Shown here: positions 30,084 to 39,528 of the stretch, in pieces | How the letters are laid out: every line of letters begins with the position of its first letter | Numbering within the stretch: the first letter of the stretch is position 1 | Assembly: GCF_000012885.1 (NCBI RefSeq) | Contig: NC_007498.2 | Location: 2,604,001-2,668,000, forward strand | Source: Syntrophotalea carbinolica DSM 2380 | Lineage (GTDB): Bacteria > Desulfobacterota > Desulfuromonadia > Desulfuromonadales > Syntrophotaleaceae | Direction of reading: 5' to 3' | DNA length: 64,000 bases | Notes under the pieces: generated by a model | The model's input: only the letters and a program-made list of their open reading frames with translations | What the model was told of the DNA's origin: nothing | Databases searched by the model: none | Position numbers and translations under genes: made by a program

Positions 30084-30128
30084 AAGCCGAAGCGACTGAT
30101 CCTTTCAGCAGCTTCGGCTTTTCTTTTT
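30084..30128 (+). terminator. Intrinsic terminator of the GAPDH gene
   Basis: Ten-base arms 30084-30093 and 30111-30120 followed by TTCTTTTTT. Confidence 0.85.
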
Positions 30129-30144
30129 TGGAATTATGCCAATA

Positions 30145-30176
30145 AAAAGGGCCGCTCCACAGGAAGCGACCCTTTT
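30145..30176 (-). terminator. Intrinsic terminator of rpsU
   Basis: Twelve-base arms (30145-30156 and 30165-30176, one mispair) with T-rich sequence on the minus strand after it, 28 bp past the rpsU stop. Confidence 0.75.
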
Positions 30177-30204
30177 CATTTTATAAACGCATATCGGCGA
30201 GGCA

Positions 30205-30399
30205 TCAGGCTTTTTTCATCATACGCATTTTTTTGCGCAGACGACGCTGTGCTTCCTTTTCTTTGCGCTTACGCTTGACACTGGGCTTTTCGTAAAACTT
30301 GCGCTGCTTCATTTCACGAAACAAGCCTTCCTGCTGCAGCTTGCGCTTGAGCACACGGATAGCCTTTTCGACATTGTTGTCGACGACTTGAATTTCCAC
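30205..30399 (-). CDS. rpsU: 30S ribosomal protein S21
   Basis: The 64-residue, very basic protein matches S21 throughout (VEKAIRVLKRKLQQEG, REMKQRKFYEKPS). It acts in translation initiation on the 30S subunit. The start is GTG at 30397-30399 with GAAGG five bases upstream. Usual partners dnaG and rpoD are not adjacent. Confidence 0.97.
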   Translation of the reverse strand: MEIQVVDNNVEKAIRVLKRKLQQEGLFREMKQRKFYEKPSVKRKRKEKEAQRRLRKKMRMMKKA

Positions 30400-30513
30400 G
30401 AGACCTTCACCTCACTTCCCTCTATCAAATTGTGCCGCACAGCTCAGCCGAACGACACGAAGGCGAATTATAATGTCTACAGTGTGATAATGCAAGAAAA
30501 TTTTACCTTTTTC

Positions 30514-31623
30514 TCATAGCGAGACCTTATAAAGGCCAACATCGATACCGCCGTTATTGAGCAGGCCAATGCAATCGAACCCCTCTCCCAGAGATTTGGC
30601 AAGAGGCCCCACGGGACACAGCACCGCGCCTTGCCACACGCCTCCCGAGGAACGGTAAAACTCCCCCAGACGCCGATAGAGTCCGGTCAGCCTCACATCA
30701 CGTCCGAGCCGCCCTCCGTAAGGCGGGTTACACATGATAAACCCAGGACGTTCGGGAAACCGGCCTTCGCCCAACTCCGCCTTCCCAAACTGGGTTACCG
30801 CTGCCACACCGGCCCGGGATGCATTGCCGGCGGCGGCGTCGATAACGTCCGGATCCCGGTCGTACCCCAACAGGGGCGGCAAACATGATTGTTCTGCACT
30901 GCGAGCCTGTGTCTGCAGTACATGCCACAAACCGGGGCGGTAACGCGGCCATTGCATAAAGGCAAACTCGCGCGCAGTCCCCGGCGCACGGCGCATCCCC
31001 ATAAGGGCGCCTTCGACGACAAATGTTCCCGAACCGCACATGGGGTCGACAAGGGGCGTTCGAGCATCCCAGTCGAGCAACATCAGAATTCCCGCCGCCA
31101 GGGTTTCTCTGAGCGGAGCCGCCCCCACCATGTGACGATACCCGCGCCGATGCAGCAACGGGCCACTGCTGTCGACGGACACAACACACCGATTGTCCTC
31201 GAAACGCACCAGAATAAGTTGCCGCAAACCGGCCCCGGAATCCGTCGCTCGGCCCAGAGCACGATGCGCGGCAGACTCAACGGTTTCAACGATGCGTCCG
31301 GTATGTTGAAGGCGGGACCGGGAACTGCTTGCCTTGATCTGCAAGTCGGTGTCGGGTTTAACAAAACGCCCCCAGGGAAGTCGCAAAGCCTTCTGGTATA
31401 AGTCAGGGAAATCTTTACAGCCGAAGCTGCCTAACCGGACAAGCACACGGGAGGCCGTGCGCAACCACAAGTTGGCCTTATACAGTTGCTCCAGTCCTCC
31501 GTAAAAGGCGACGCCGCCCTTGCATACCTGCGATTTTATGCCCAGGTCTTTTAATTCTCGGGCGCACACCGATTCCAGTCCCAAAGCGGTCACGGCAAAC
31601 AGTTCAAAAATATTTTTTTTCAT
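30514..31623 (-). CDS. THUMP-domain RNA methyltransferase (RlmL/YpsC family)
   Basis: The 369-residue SAM-dependent enzyme has an N-terminal THUMP domain (about 45-155) and a Rossmann methylase domain with VDPMCGSGTFVVEGAL (SAM loop) and CNPPYGGR (catalytic NPPY). The family makes m2G2445 in 23S rRNA (the N-terminal half of E. coli RlmL). GGGAG lies before the ATG. The exact target base is inferred from the family only. Confidence 0.88.
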   Translation of the reverse strand: MKKNIFELFAVTALGLESVCARELKDLGIKSQVCKGGVAFYGGLEQLYKANLWLRTASRVLVRLGSFGCKDFPDLYQKALRLPWGRFVKPDTDLQIKASSSRSRLQHTGRIVETVESAAHRALGRATDSGAGLRQLILVRFEDNRCVVSVDSSGPLLHRRGYRHMVGAAPLRETLAAGILMLLDWDARTPLVDPMCGSGTFVVEGALMGMRRAPGTAREFAFMQWPRYRPGLWHVLQTQARSAEQSCLPPLLGYDRDPDVIDAAAGNASRAGVAAVTQFGKAELGEGRFPERPGFIMCNPPYGGRLGRDVRLTGLYRRLGEFYRSSGGVWQGAVLCPVGPLAKSLGEGFDCIGLLNNGGIDVGLYKVSL

Positions 31624-31817
31624 CTCATGCTCCCAAAAAGGTTCGCCATCTTACACCACTCCCCGCGGCAACGCCAACAATCAAGCTTCCTTACAAGATC
31701 AAACGTGCATCCGGTCACTTTGACCTCCCCGCAAAATCCAGTTATCGAAAATTGGGGGTTCGATTCTGCTATGATAGTAAGAAGCAGTTCCCCGATACTT
31801 GTAAAGGATAATCCGGT

Positions 31818-32678
31818 ATGGACTTCAATGCACTCGACATCGACTGGGAATACCTGCTTGAACGCATGGAGCACTTTCTGGACCTGGGTGAAGAATACCT
31901 GACGCGCACATTGATCGACTACCAGGCGGAACCGCAACTGTTTCAGCAAGACCTCGCCTTTCGCTGGGTAAGCTACCGGCAAACAGGCTATTTTGAAGCC
32001 GCCACCTTTTCCGACATGCCGCAGCATGCAAACCTTTTGGGCATGCAGGACATTCTGGTGCCTCTATGCCAGAACACGAAGCAGTTTGTTCGCGGCCTGC
32101 CTTGCAACAATATCCTGATCAGAGGCGACGCCGGCAACGGCAAAAGATCGGCCATCAAAGGTCTGTTGGCAAAATACGCCGGCGATGGATTGCGATTGAT
32201 CGAAGTTCACAGGGAGGATCTGCAGCAACTGACCAGCATCAGCAATGAACTCAGAAACTTCCCCTTTTTCTTCATTCTGCTTTGCTGCGACCTGCTGGAG
32301 CCGACAGAATATGCTCACTTCCGCGAATTGAGGGACTTTCTTCAAGGAGGCATCGAAACCCGCCCCGGCAATATCCTGATCTATGCAACCGATACTTCAG
32401 CCCCCGACAGCATATCCGGAAAAAGCCTCGACATTGAACAGGGATTCGGCATGATTCTCGACATGGCCCCCATGCAACAGGCAATCTACCTCGATATCTG
32501 CCGACACCTGGCACAACAACATAACTTGCCGCTGTCGGCAGAAACGCTTAAACAGGCTGCTTTGAAATGGGCCGAATCTCGAAAAACCCTGTCGGGATTG
32601 ATGGCCCATCAATTTATCGATGACCAGGTAGGCCGTTGGCGTATGAAACAGAAAACCACCCACACCCCACCCTCCTGA
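31818..32678 (+). CDS. DUF815-family P-loop ATPase
   Basis: The 286-residue AAA-like protein belongs to the DUF815 group, whose role is unknown. The Walker A reads GDAGNGKRS: arginine follows the lysine where Ser/Thr normally sits. The Walker B region is FFFILLCCDLLEP. Later segments (LRDFLQGGIETRPGNILIYATD) match the family layout. AAAGGA precedes the ATG. A PilZ protein follows on the same strand 151 bp later. Confidence 0.75.
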   Translation: MDFNALDIDWEYLLERMEHFLDLGEEYLTRTLIDYQAEPQLFQQDLAFRWVSYRQTGYFEAATFSDMPQHANLLGMQDILVPLCQNTKQFVRGLPCNNILIRGDAGNGKRSAIKGLLAKYAGDGLRLIEVHREDLQQLTSISNELRNFPFFFILLCCDLLEPTEYAHFRELRDFLQGGIETRPGNILIYATDTSAPDSISGKSLDIEQGFGMILDMAPMQQAIYLDICRHLAQQHNLPLSAETLKQAALKWAESRKTLSGLMAHQFIDDQVGRWRMKQKTTHTPPS

Positions 32679-32829
32679 AAAAACTACGCTTTGCGCACTG
32701 TCTGCCCACTGCAGCAGGCCGAGCCGCTACCTACCCCCGGAAAAACGCACCCATTCCATGGCATGGAACATGCAAAAAATACCGGCATTTCGCCCTCTCT
32801 TCAAAACCCTCTACAATGGATCGAGCACC

Positions 32830-33543
32830 ATGTTCAACAAACACTTCAAGCCTGGCCAAAAAGTACTCATCCACCTGACCAATCCAGACAACGGAGATGA
32901 TCGCATCGAAAACCTTTCCGCCTGCTGCCGATCGGTGGAGAATGGCATTCTCTCCCTTGACCTTCCTTACGACCTGGATGCGGATATCTTTTCCCCCGAC
33001 TCCAACTTGTCCATCGTATCGGAAAGCCTGGGCATGGGATTAAAGGCCCATACCTATTTTCATGCGCAACCCAAAGCCAATTCCATACAATTGCGTTTTG
33101 AAGGCGATCTCCACTTTTTCCAAAGGCGCCCTGCAGCGCGTTTGACGGTCCCTATTGGCCTGCGCTATAGCAGAGTCACGGAGAACCTGTCCCTGGCACG
33201 TCAACAGTGGCAGCAACATATCCACAAACTTACCCACACCCCGCCCGACAACCTGCCCCAACTGACCAGCGGCATGGTAAACCTGAGCAATGGCGGCATC
33301 CGACTCGGTTTTCGAAACACCGTCGACAAATCCCAGCTGTGCCTGTTATTGCTCCAAACCGAACCGGGAACAAGACCGATCTGTACCATGGCGGAAGTCG
33401 TATGGACCCACACCAAGCACAACAGCACGTCCTGCACAGCCGGCTTGCAGTTTCTGGCCATGATGGCTGAAGATCAAAAACGCCTGGAAGCATTCATTCG
33501 CGCCACGCGCCTGACCATGAAAAAACAAAAGCATGCTTCATAA
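32830..33543 (+). CDS. PilZ-domain c-di-GMP effector (YcgR-like)
   Basis: The 237-residue soluble protein has an N-terminal YcgR-type barrel (about 1-95) and a PilZ domain with QRRPAARLTV (the R-x-x-x-R motif) and NLSNGGIRL (D/N-x-S-x-x-G). Both c-di-GMP-binding motifs look intact. The ATG at 32830 marks the start of the barrel; the frame opens 72 bases earlier without a better site. The target is unknown, and motility or surface control is typical. Confidence 0.85.
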   Translation: MFNKHFKPGQKVLIHLTNPDNGDDRIENLSACCRSVENGILSLDLPYDLDADIFSPDSNLSIVSESLGMGLKAHTYFHAQPKANSIQLRFEGDLHFFQRRPAARLTVPIGLRYSRVTENLSLARQQWQQHIHKLTHTPPDNLPQLTSGMVNLSNGGIRLGFRNTVDKSQLCLLLLQTEPGTRPICTMAEVVWTHTKHNSTSCTAGLQFLAMMAEDQKRLEAFIRATRLTMKKQKHAS

Positions 33544-33976
33544 AAGCGTCCGGCCATGCCGTGAAACCACCGACCCCAAGCGGCTTTTTCACGGCCCGAC
33601 CGCTGCTCCCGCCATGATAAGCCCGGGGTTAAGAACATACTAACAAACCATTAGGCTTCATATCCCTGCCGATAAAGCTGGCTTGCCGGTCATTTTTTCA
33701 CCCTCAAAGCACAGACCTAAATTATTGATTTACCGAACGTTTCTGCATTCATCCACAGTTTAGTGGAAAACCCTGTGGGGAACACCGGTGGATAAACTCC
33801 CGACCCCTGTTTGCAAGGGCGTTCGTGGCATTTTGCATAATTTTTAAGCAGCCTCCAAAGGTCAACGAACGAGGCCTTTGCAGATAATAAAAGCGGCCAC
33901 TTTGGGCACACACAAGCAGGCCAAATACCGGCGAAGCTGCCGCCGACGGCCAATCGTTTCATATACGGGAAGAGAC
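33544..33976. other. Intergenic region between pilZ gene and aat
   Basis: About 430 bp between convergent genes. It contains an inverted repeat CCGTGAAA...TTTCACGG at about 33558-33594 that may terminate the PilZ transcript. No gene seen. Confidence 0.4.
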
Positions 33977-34669
33977 TCAACGGGAGGGGAATTTTCCCTT
34001 GGGAGGCAAAGTGGAGGGGTGTACACCGGCGTTTTGAAGAAGTTGAAGGAACTCGGCGCGAGGCACTTCTGTCGCTCCCATGGATAATAGATGACGGGAG
34101 GATTGTTGACAATCGATGAGATGGTAACCAAGCATCGCCAGGTGCCTTACAAGCGTTGCAAATGCTACTTTGGAGGCATTGGGCATGCAGTGAAACATCG
34201 ATTCCCCAAAAAAGCAGCCGCCTAAAGCAACGCCGTACAAGCCCCCCACCAGACAGCCTTCATACCAAGCCTCCACCGAATGCGCATAACCCAAACCGTG
34301 CAAAAGTTCATAGGCCTTGAGCATATCGCCTGTAATCCAGGTGCCGGGACCTTCCTTACGCGGCGTCCGGGCACAGGCACGAATAACTTCGGAAAAGGCC
34401 TTGTCGAAAGTAACCTCATAACGCCCGCGCCGAAGTTCTTTGGACAGACTGCGATTCAGGTAAAAAGCCGAAAGTGCGAGGACACACCGCGGATCGGGGC
34501 TCCACCACAAAATCGGATCGTCGGCATTGAACCAGGGGAAGATCCCCATAGAATAAGCGAGCAAAAGACGGCGGGGAGACAGATCTCCCCCCACCGCTAG
34601 AAGGCCGCCGGGCTCAGCATGATCCAATGGAGGAAAAACCAACTCGTCGATAAGTTGATAGATGGGCAT
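33977..34669 (-). CDS. aat: Leucyl/phenylalanyl-tRNA-protein transferase
   Basis: The 230-residue enzyme attaches Leu or Phe to N-terminal Arg/Lys, creating primary N-degrons. It has the family signatures GLLAVGGDLSPRRLLLAYSMGIFPWF, GTWITGDMLKAY, SVEAWYEG and GGCFFGESMF. It lies one base after clpA on the same strand, and clpS is upstream of clpA, so this operon joins marking, recognition and unfolding in the bacterial N-end rule. Confidence 0.97.
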   Translation of the reverse strand: MPIYQLIDELVFPPLDHAEPGGLLAVGGDLSPRRLLLAYSMGIFPWFNADDPILWWSPDPRCVLALSAFYLNRSLSKELRRGRYEVTFDKAFSEVIRACARTPRKEGPGTWITGDMLKAYELLHGLGYAHSVEAWYEGCLVGGLYGVALGGCFFGESMFHCMPNASKVAFATLVRHLAMLGYHLIDCQQSSRHLLSMGATEVPRAEFLQLLQNAGVHPSTLPPKGKFPSR

Positions 34670-34670
34670 G

Positions 34671-36929
34671 TTACTCTGCGGAAAAACGGAAGGTCAGTTT
34701 CCCGGCACGGCACCCGATACGGACTTCGCCACCGGACTGCAAAGCACCAAACAGGATTTCCTGGGCGATAACATCGCTGACTTCAGCCTGGATCAGACGC
34801 GACAGGGGACGTGCACCAAAGCGCGGATCATAGCCACGGCGGGCCAGGTCTGCCCGGGCAGCGCTGGATACCACCAGGGTAATCTGGCGCTCGGCCAACC
34901 GCTCGCGCAATTGATCGAGAAACTTATCCACAATCTTGAGCATGGTCTGTTCACCCAAGCCATGGAAAGGGATAATGGCATCGAGACGATTGCGGAATTC
35001 CGGAGCAAAGGTTCGTTCAACGGCCTGGCGCGGAACCGTCTCCCCCTCCTTGCCGAAGCCGATGGGATTGGCACTCATCTCCCGCGCTCCGACATTGCTG
35101 GTCATGATCAGCACAACATTACGGAAATCGGCCTTTTTGCCGTTGTTATCCGTCAGGCTGCCGTGATCCATGATCTGCAACAGAATACTGAACAAGTCCG
35201 GATGCGCTTTTTCGATTTCATCGAGCAACAGTACGGCATAGGGCTGTTTGGTCACCGCATCGGTAAGCAGACCACCCTGGTCAAAACCGACGTAACCGGG
35301 AGGCGCACCGATAAGGCGCGACACCGAGTGTTTTTCCATGTATTCGCTCATATCGAAGCGAATGAATTCAACCCCGAGCTGCAACGCCAACTGGCGCGCC
35401 GCTTCGGTCTTGCCGACGCCGGTCGGCCCGGTAAACAGAAACGAACCGGTCGGCTTATCGGGATGCCCCAACCCGGCGCGTGCCCGGAGTACCGAACGGG
35501 CCAGGGCGTCAACCGCCTGATCCTGACCGAACACCTGACGCTTAAGATCCCGCCCCAGGGTTTTCAGCCGCCGGCGATCGGAGGTTGAGACACTGCGCTC
35601 CGGAATGCGGGCAATGCCCGCAACCACGCGTTCGACATCGTCCAAATGCACCACACGACCACCGGCAAGACGCATGGCGGCACCGGCTTCATCGAGGACA
35701 TCGATGGCCTTGTCCGGGAGGTGACGGAAATTAATATGACGGGCGGACAGCTGAGCCGCTGCGGTTATGGCCTCGTCGGTGAAGCTCACGCCATGATGTT
35801 CCTCGTAGCGATCTTTGAGCCCCTGGAGAATATCGACAGTTTCCTCGACGCTGGGCTCGACGATATCGATTTTCTGGAAACGTCGCGACAGAGCCCGATC
35901 CTTGTCGAACAGATTTTTGTACTCCTCGTAGGTGGTCGACCCAATACAGCGGAAATCACCACTGGCAAGCACCGGTTTGAGGATATTGGATGCATCAAGC
36001 GAACCGCCGCTGGTGGCACCAGCTCCGACCACGGTATGGATCTCATCGATAAACAGGATCGAGTCCGGGTGGGTTTCCAGCGCTTTGATAACGGACTTGA
36101 GGCGTTCTTCAAAATCGCCGCGAAACTTGGTGCCGGCCAGCAATGTCCCCATATCCAAAGCAAAAATTTCGCACCGGCTGAGAATCTCCGGCACCTGGCC
36201 CTGACTGATCATCAACGCCAAACCCTCGGCCATGGCGGTTTTCCCGACGCCCGCCTCCCCAACGAACAGGGGATTGTTTTTGCGACGGCGACACAACACC
36301 TGAACGGTACGCTCAAGTTCGGCGTCCCGGCCGATAAGAGGATCGATGCGACCTTGACGAGCCCTCTCCACCAGATCGACCGTAAACAGGGTCAACGGAT
36401 CCTGCTTGGTTTTCTCGCGCTCCGGATTGGCCTTGTCGTCACTGCCGCCACCGGGCTGGGACGGCGTATGCGGCTGGGAATCGTCCCCCTGGCGGGAGAC
36501 CCTGGTCACACCGTGAGAAATATAGTTGAGCACATCGAGGCGGGAGACGCCCTGTTCCTCGAGAAAATGGACCGCATGGGTGTTTTTTTCGGCAAACATG
36601 GCCGCCAGCAGATCGCCGATGGTGATCTCTTTTTTCCCGGCGGAATGCAGATGCAACACCGCCCGCTGCAATACCCGCTGCAAACCGACGGTTTGTTCGG
36701 GAACATTGTCGGTATCCTCAACCAGGCTTTCGAGGCGTTCGGTGAAATAGGTTTCCAATTGACCCTTAAGCGCTTCGGTATCCCCCCCACAGGCAACAAT
36801 CAATTCCTTGCCATGTTCCTCGAGCAGCATGGCATAGAGAATATGCTCAGTGGTCAGATATTCGTGGCGGCGGCGCTGCGCCTCCCGAACAGCAAGTGAA
36901 AAGGTTATCTGTACTTCCTGTGCGAACAT
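34671..36929 (-). CDS. clpA: ATP-dependent Clp protease ATP-binding subunit ClpA
   Basis: The 752-residue AAA+ unfoldase feeds ClpP. An N domain (1-145) is followed by AAA1 (Walker A GEAGVGKTA) and AAA2 (Walker A GPTGVGKTE). An IGFG tripeptide loop after TSNVGAREMSANP is the ClpP contact. GGGAG precedes the ATG. It lies 13 bp after clpS and one base before aat. Confidence 0.97.
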   Translation of the reverse strand: MFAQEVQITFSLAVREAQRRRHEYLTTEHILYAMLLEEHGKELIVACGGDTEALKGQLETYFTERLESLVEDTDNVPEQTVGLQRVLQRAVLHLHSAGKKEITIGDLLAAMFAEKNTHAVHFLEEQGVSRLDVLNYISHGVTRVSRQGDDSQPHTPSQPGGGSDDKANPEREKTKQDPLTLFTVDLVERARQGRIDPLIGRDAELERTVQVLCRRRKNNPLFVGEAGVGKTAMAEGLALMISQGQVPEILSRCEIFALDMGTLLAGTKFRGDFEERLKSVIKALETHPDSILFIDEIHTVVGAGATSGGSLDASNILKPVLASGDFRCIGSTTYEEYKNLFDKDRALSRRFQKIDIVEPSVEETVDILQGLKDRYEEHHGVSFTDEAITAAAQLSARHINFRHLPDKAIDVLDEAGAAMRLAGGRVVHLDDVERVVAGIARIPERSVSTSDRRRLKTLGRDLKRQVFGQDQAVDALARSVLRARAGLGHPDKPTGSFLFTGPTGVGKTEAARQLALQLGVEFIRFDMSEYMEKHSVSRLIGAPPGYVGFDQGGLLTDAVTKQPYAVLLLDEIEKAHPDLFSILLQIMDHGSLTDNNGKKADFRNVVLIMTSNVGAREMSANPIGFGKEGETVPRQAVERTFAPEFRNRLDAIIPFHGLGEQTMLKIVDKFLDQLRERLAERQITLVVSSAARADLARRGYDPRFGARPLSRLIQAEVSDVIAQEILFGALQSGGEVRIGCRAGKLTFRFSAE

Positions 36930-36942
36930 AGGGTCTCTCCCT

Positions 36943-37257
36943 TCATGCTTCTTCCAAGCTGCAACGCAAGGGGAAACCTGCCTGGCGGGCGACCTGATGA
37001 ACCCGGGCGACCTTGGTCTCAGCTATTTCATGGGGGAACGTTCCGCATTGGCCCGTGCCCTCATTATGGATGTTCAGCATAATACGATGCGCTTCAGCCG
37101 CAGATTTATGAAATACCCCTTGAAGAACCTCTACGACAAATTCCATGGTGGTATAATCGTCGTTGTGCATCAATACTCTAAAAAGCGGCGGCGGTGCCGT
37201 GCGCGTTGCTTTTCGCTCCTCAATATGAACGTCCGAAGACGTTTTTTTCTGACTCAC
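36943..37257 (-). CDS. clpS: ClpS adaptor for N-degron substrates
   Basis: The 104-residue adaptor binds ClpA and delivers proteins with N-terminal Leu, Phe, Trp or Tyr. The core LFRVLMHNDDYTTMEFVVEVL is typical. I place the start at GTG 37255-37257, which has AAGGGAGA at the proper distance; an ATG 18 bases upstream lacks one. It is the first gene of clpS-clpA-aat. Confidence 0.92.
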   Translation of the reverse strand: MSQKKTSSDVHIEERKATRTAPPPLFRVLMHNDDYTTMEFVVEVLQGVFHKSAAEAHRIMLNIHNEGTGQCGTFPHEIAETKVARVHQVARQAGFPLRCSLEEA

Positions 37258-37373
37258 CGTTGTTCTCCCTTGCATTGTTCTTTTCAAAAACTCTATCACA
37301 CTTACCCCGCCACTTCCAAGCACGGCCGAACATTTGCCCTGGCGGTTTTTCTCCGAGATGCGAAAAAGTCTGT

Positions 37374-37379
37374 TATAAT
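37374..37379 (+). promoter_or_regulatory. Probable -10 box of the hflKC operon
   Basis: Perfect TATAAT about 75 bp before hflK, in the divergent gap with clpS. The -35 box is poor. Confidence 0.45.
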
Positions 37380-37451
37380 CCAGAACGCGGATTACCTCTC
37401 CATGAATAACATTCCATATTCTGCTAACATCGCATAAACAAAGGAGGATTC

Positions 37452-38453
37452 ATGCCATCTCGATACCCGGGCGATGACCTGCAAAATCTGGCCAAACGCC
37501 TCAAACAAAACCAGCCCCTGCCGCGACTGATTGTTATCGCGGCGGCCACCCTGCTGGTATTGATCGGACTGTCCAGCAGTTTCTACAAAGTAGAGACGGA
37601 AGAAACCGGTGTCGTGCTACGGTTTGGCCGGTTCAGCGGATTTTCCGAACCGGGCCTGCACATCAAGATTCCGTTTGGAGTCGACCGGATATACAAGGCT
37701 AAAACCGGGCGCGTGCTCAAGGAGGAATTCGGCTTTCGCACCCTTCAGGCCGGAGTGCGCACCACCTATAGCAAGAGAAATCTCGAAGACGAATCCCTGA
37801 CCCTGACCGGCGACCTTAACGTCAGCGACGTCGAATGGATCGTCCAGTACCAGATCTCAGATCCCTTCAAGTACCTGTTCCGCATTCACAATCCGGAAGG
37901 AACCATTCGCGATCTGTCCGAAGCGGTGGTGCGCAAGGTGGTAGGTAACTCAAATGTCTCCGAAGTACTCACCACGGAACGAGCCGTGCTGGCCAACAGC
38001 ATCCAGACGGACCTGCAGGAGATCCTCAACAGCTACGACATCGGCGTACGCATCGTCACCGTCAAGTTCCAGGACGTCAACCCGCCCGATCCAGTCAAGG
38101 CAGCCTTCAACGAAGTCAACGAAGCCGAACAGCAGAAAGAAAGCCTGATCTTTCAGGCACGGGAGCAATACAACCGCGAGGTCCCCAAAGCCCGCGGGGT
38201 AGCACGTCGCACCATCCAGGAAGCGGAAGGATATGCGGTGGAGCGCATCAACAAGGCCCGCGGCGAAACGAGCCGTTTTCTGGACCTGCTCGCCGAATAC
38301 CGCAAGGCGCCGGACGTCACCCGCCAGCGGCTCTATCTGGAAACCCTGGAAAAGGTACTGCCCAACCTTGAGGAGATCTATATCATGGACCGTGACGGTG
38401 CCGGAACCCTGCCCCTGCTCCCCCTGCGCGCTGACAAAAAAGGAGGCCAGTAA
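37452..38453 (+). CDS. hflK: FtsH modulator HflK (SPFH domain)
   Basis: The 333-residue inner-membrane protein has one membrane helix (about 26-44) and a periplasmic SPFH/band-7 domain (VETEETGVVLRFGRF onwards), followed by a coiled helix region (about 215-280). With HflC it forms a cage around FtsH and restrains its proteolysis. AAAGGAGG precedes the ATG. Its TAA overlaps the ATG of hflC. Confidence 0.95.
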   Translation: MPSRYPGDDLQNLAKRLKQNQPLPRLIVIAAATLLVLIGLSSSFYKVETEETGVVLRFGRFSGFSEPGLHIKIPFGVDRIYKAKTGRVLKEEFGFRTLQAGVRTTYSKRNLEDESLTLTGDLNVSDVEWIVQYQISDPFKYLFRIHNPEGTIRDLSEAVVRKVVGNSNVSEVLTTERAVLANSIQTDLQEILNSYDIGVRIVTVKFQDVNPPDPVKAAFNEVNEAEQQKESLIFQAREQYNREVPKARGVARRTIQEAEGYAVERINKARGETSRFLDLLAEYRKAPDVTRQRLYLETLEKVLPNLEEIYIMDRDGAGTLPLLPLRADKKGGQ

Positions 38454-39385
38454 TGAAAAAACCGATCTTCATGCTGGTTTTCATCCTGTTCGTCATCGCT
38501 TTTTTACAGTCTCCCCTGTTCGTTGTTGAAGAGGGTGAGCAAGCCCTGGTCACCCAGTTCGGCAAGCCGGTCAGCGACGTACTTGGCCCCGGCCTGCACC
38601 TGAAAATTCCTTTTATCCAGACGGTCCACCGTTTCGAAAAGCGGATTCTTAAATGGGACGGCGACCCCAACCAGATCCCGACCAAGGACAAACGCTATAT
38701 TTTCCTGGACACGACCGCCCGCTGGCGTATCGCCGATCCGCTGCTGTTCTTCAAGACCGTCGCCACCGAACGCGGCGCCCATAGTCGGCTCGACGACATT
38801 ATCGACTCCGTCGTCCGCGACGCGGTCTCCGGGCACCTGCTGGTTGAATTAGTCCGCGGTACGGACTACCAGGCCCCTGGCGGCGAAACGGAGCAAATTG
38901 AAATCGAAGGCCTGCCGGTTTCACCCGAAATGTTGGTCGGTCGGGAACAAATCCTGTCCAACATTCTGGAAAAAGCCCGTGCCAGTACGCCGGAATACGG
39001 CATCGACCTCATCGATGTGCAGATCAAGCGTATCAATTATGTGGAACAGGTCCGCAAACGCGTTTACGAACGCATGATCTCCGAGCGAAAAAAAGTCGCC
39101 GCCCAATTCCGCAGTGAGGGCGAAGGCGAAAAAGCCGACATCCTCGGCCAGATGGACAAGGAGCTTAAAAGCATCACCTCCGAAGCCTATCGGCAAGCCG
39201 AAGAGATCCGAGGCCGGGCTGACGCCGAAGCCGCCGGAATCTATGCCGGCGCCTACGGCAAGGACCGCAATTTCTACGCCTTTGTACGGAGTCTCGAGGC
39301 CTACCGCAAATCGGTTGGCCAAAACGGCAAGCTGGTGATTACCACCGACAGCGATTTCTATCGCTATCTGCAGAAAAGCCGGTAA
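38453..39385 (+). CDS. hflC: FtsH modulator HflC (SPFH domain)
   Basis: The 310-residue partner of HflK has an N-terminal membrane helix (4-21), a band-7 domain starting VVEEGEQALVTQFGKPV, and a helical region with MISERKKVAAQFRSEGEGE. The start ATG shares its A with the hflK stop, so translation is coupled. A terminator follows. Confidence 0.95.
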   Translation: MKKPIFMLVFILFVIAFLQSPLFVVEEGEQALVTQFGKPVSDVLGPGLHLKIPFIQTVHRFEKRILKWDGDPNQIPTKDKRYIFLDTTARWRIADPLLFFKTVATERGAHSRLDDIIDSVVRDAVSGHLLVELVRGTDYQAPGGETEQIEIEGLPVSPEMLVGREQILSNILEKARASTPEYGIDLIDVQIKRINYVEQVRKRVYERMISERKKVAAQFRSEGEGEKADILGQMDKELKSITSEAYRQAEEIRGRADAEAAGIYAGAYGKDRNFYAFVRSLEAYRKSVGQNGKLVITTDSDFYRYLQKSR

Positions 39386-39404
39386 AACCGCAGCCATCGT
39401 AACT

Positions 39405-39438
39405 AAAAACGGGACAGTGATTGCACTGTCCCGTTTTT
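39405..39438. terminator. Intrinsic terminator after hflC
   Basis: Fifteen-base perfect stem (39405-39419 with 39424-39438), ATTG loop, A/T flanks. Its core resembles the terminators at 49735 and 51001. Confidence 0.9.
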
Positions 39439-39528
39439 CATTCAAGCAAACTAGAGGAAAAATCCTTGCACAACTCTGCTACCGGTCACTGACTCCTTCA
39501 TGTAAACAACCCCGCCCAGTGGACAGAC

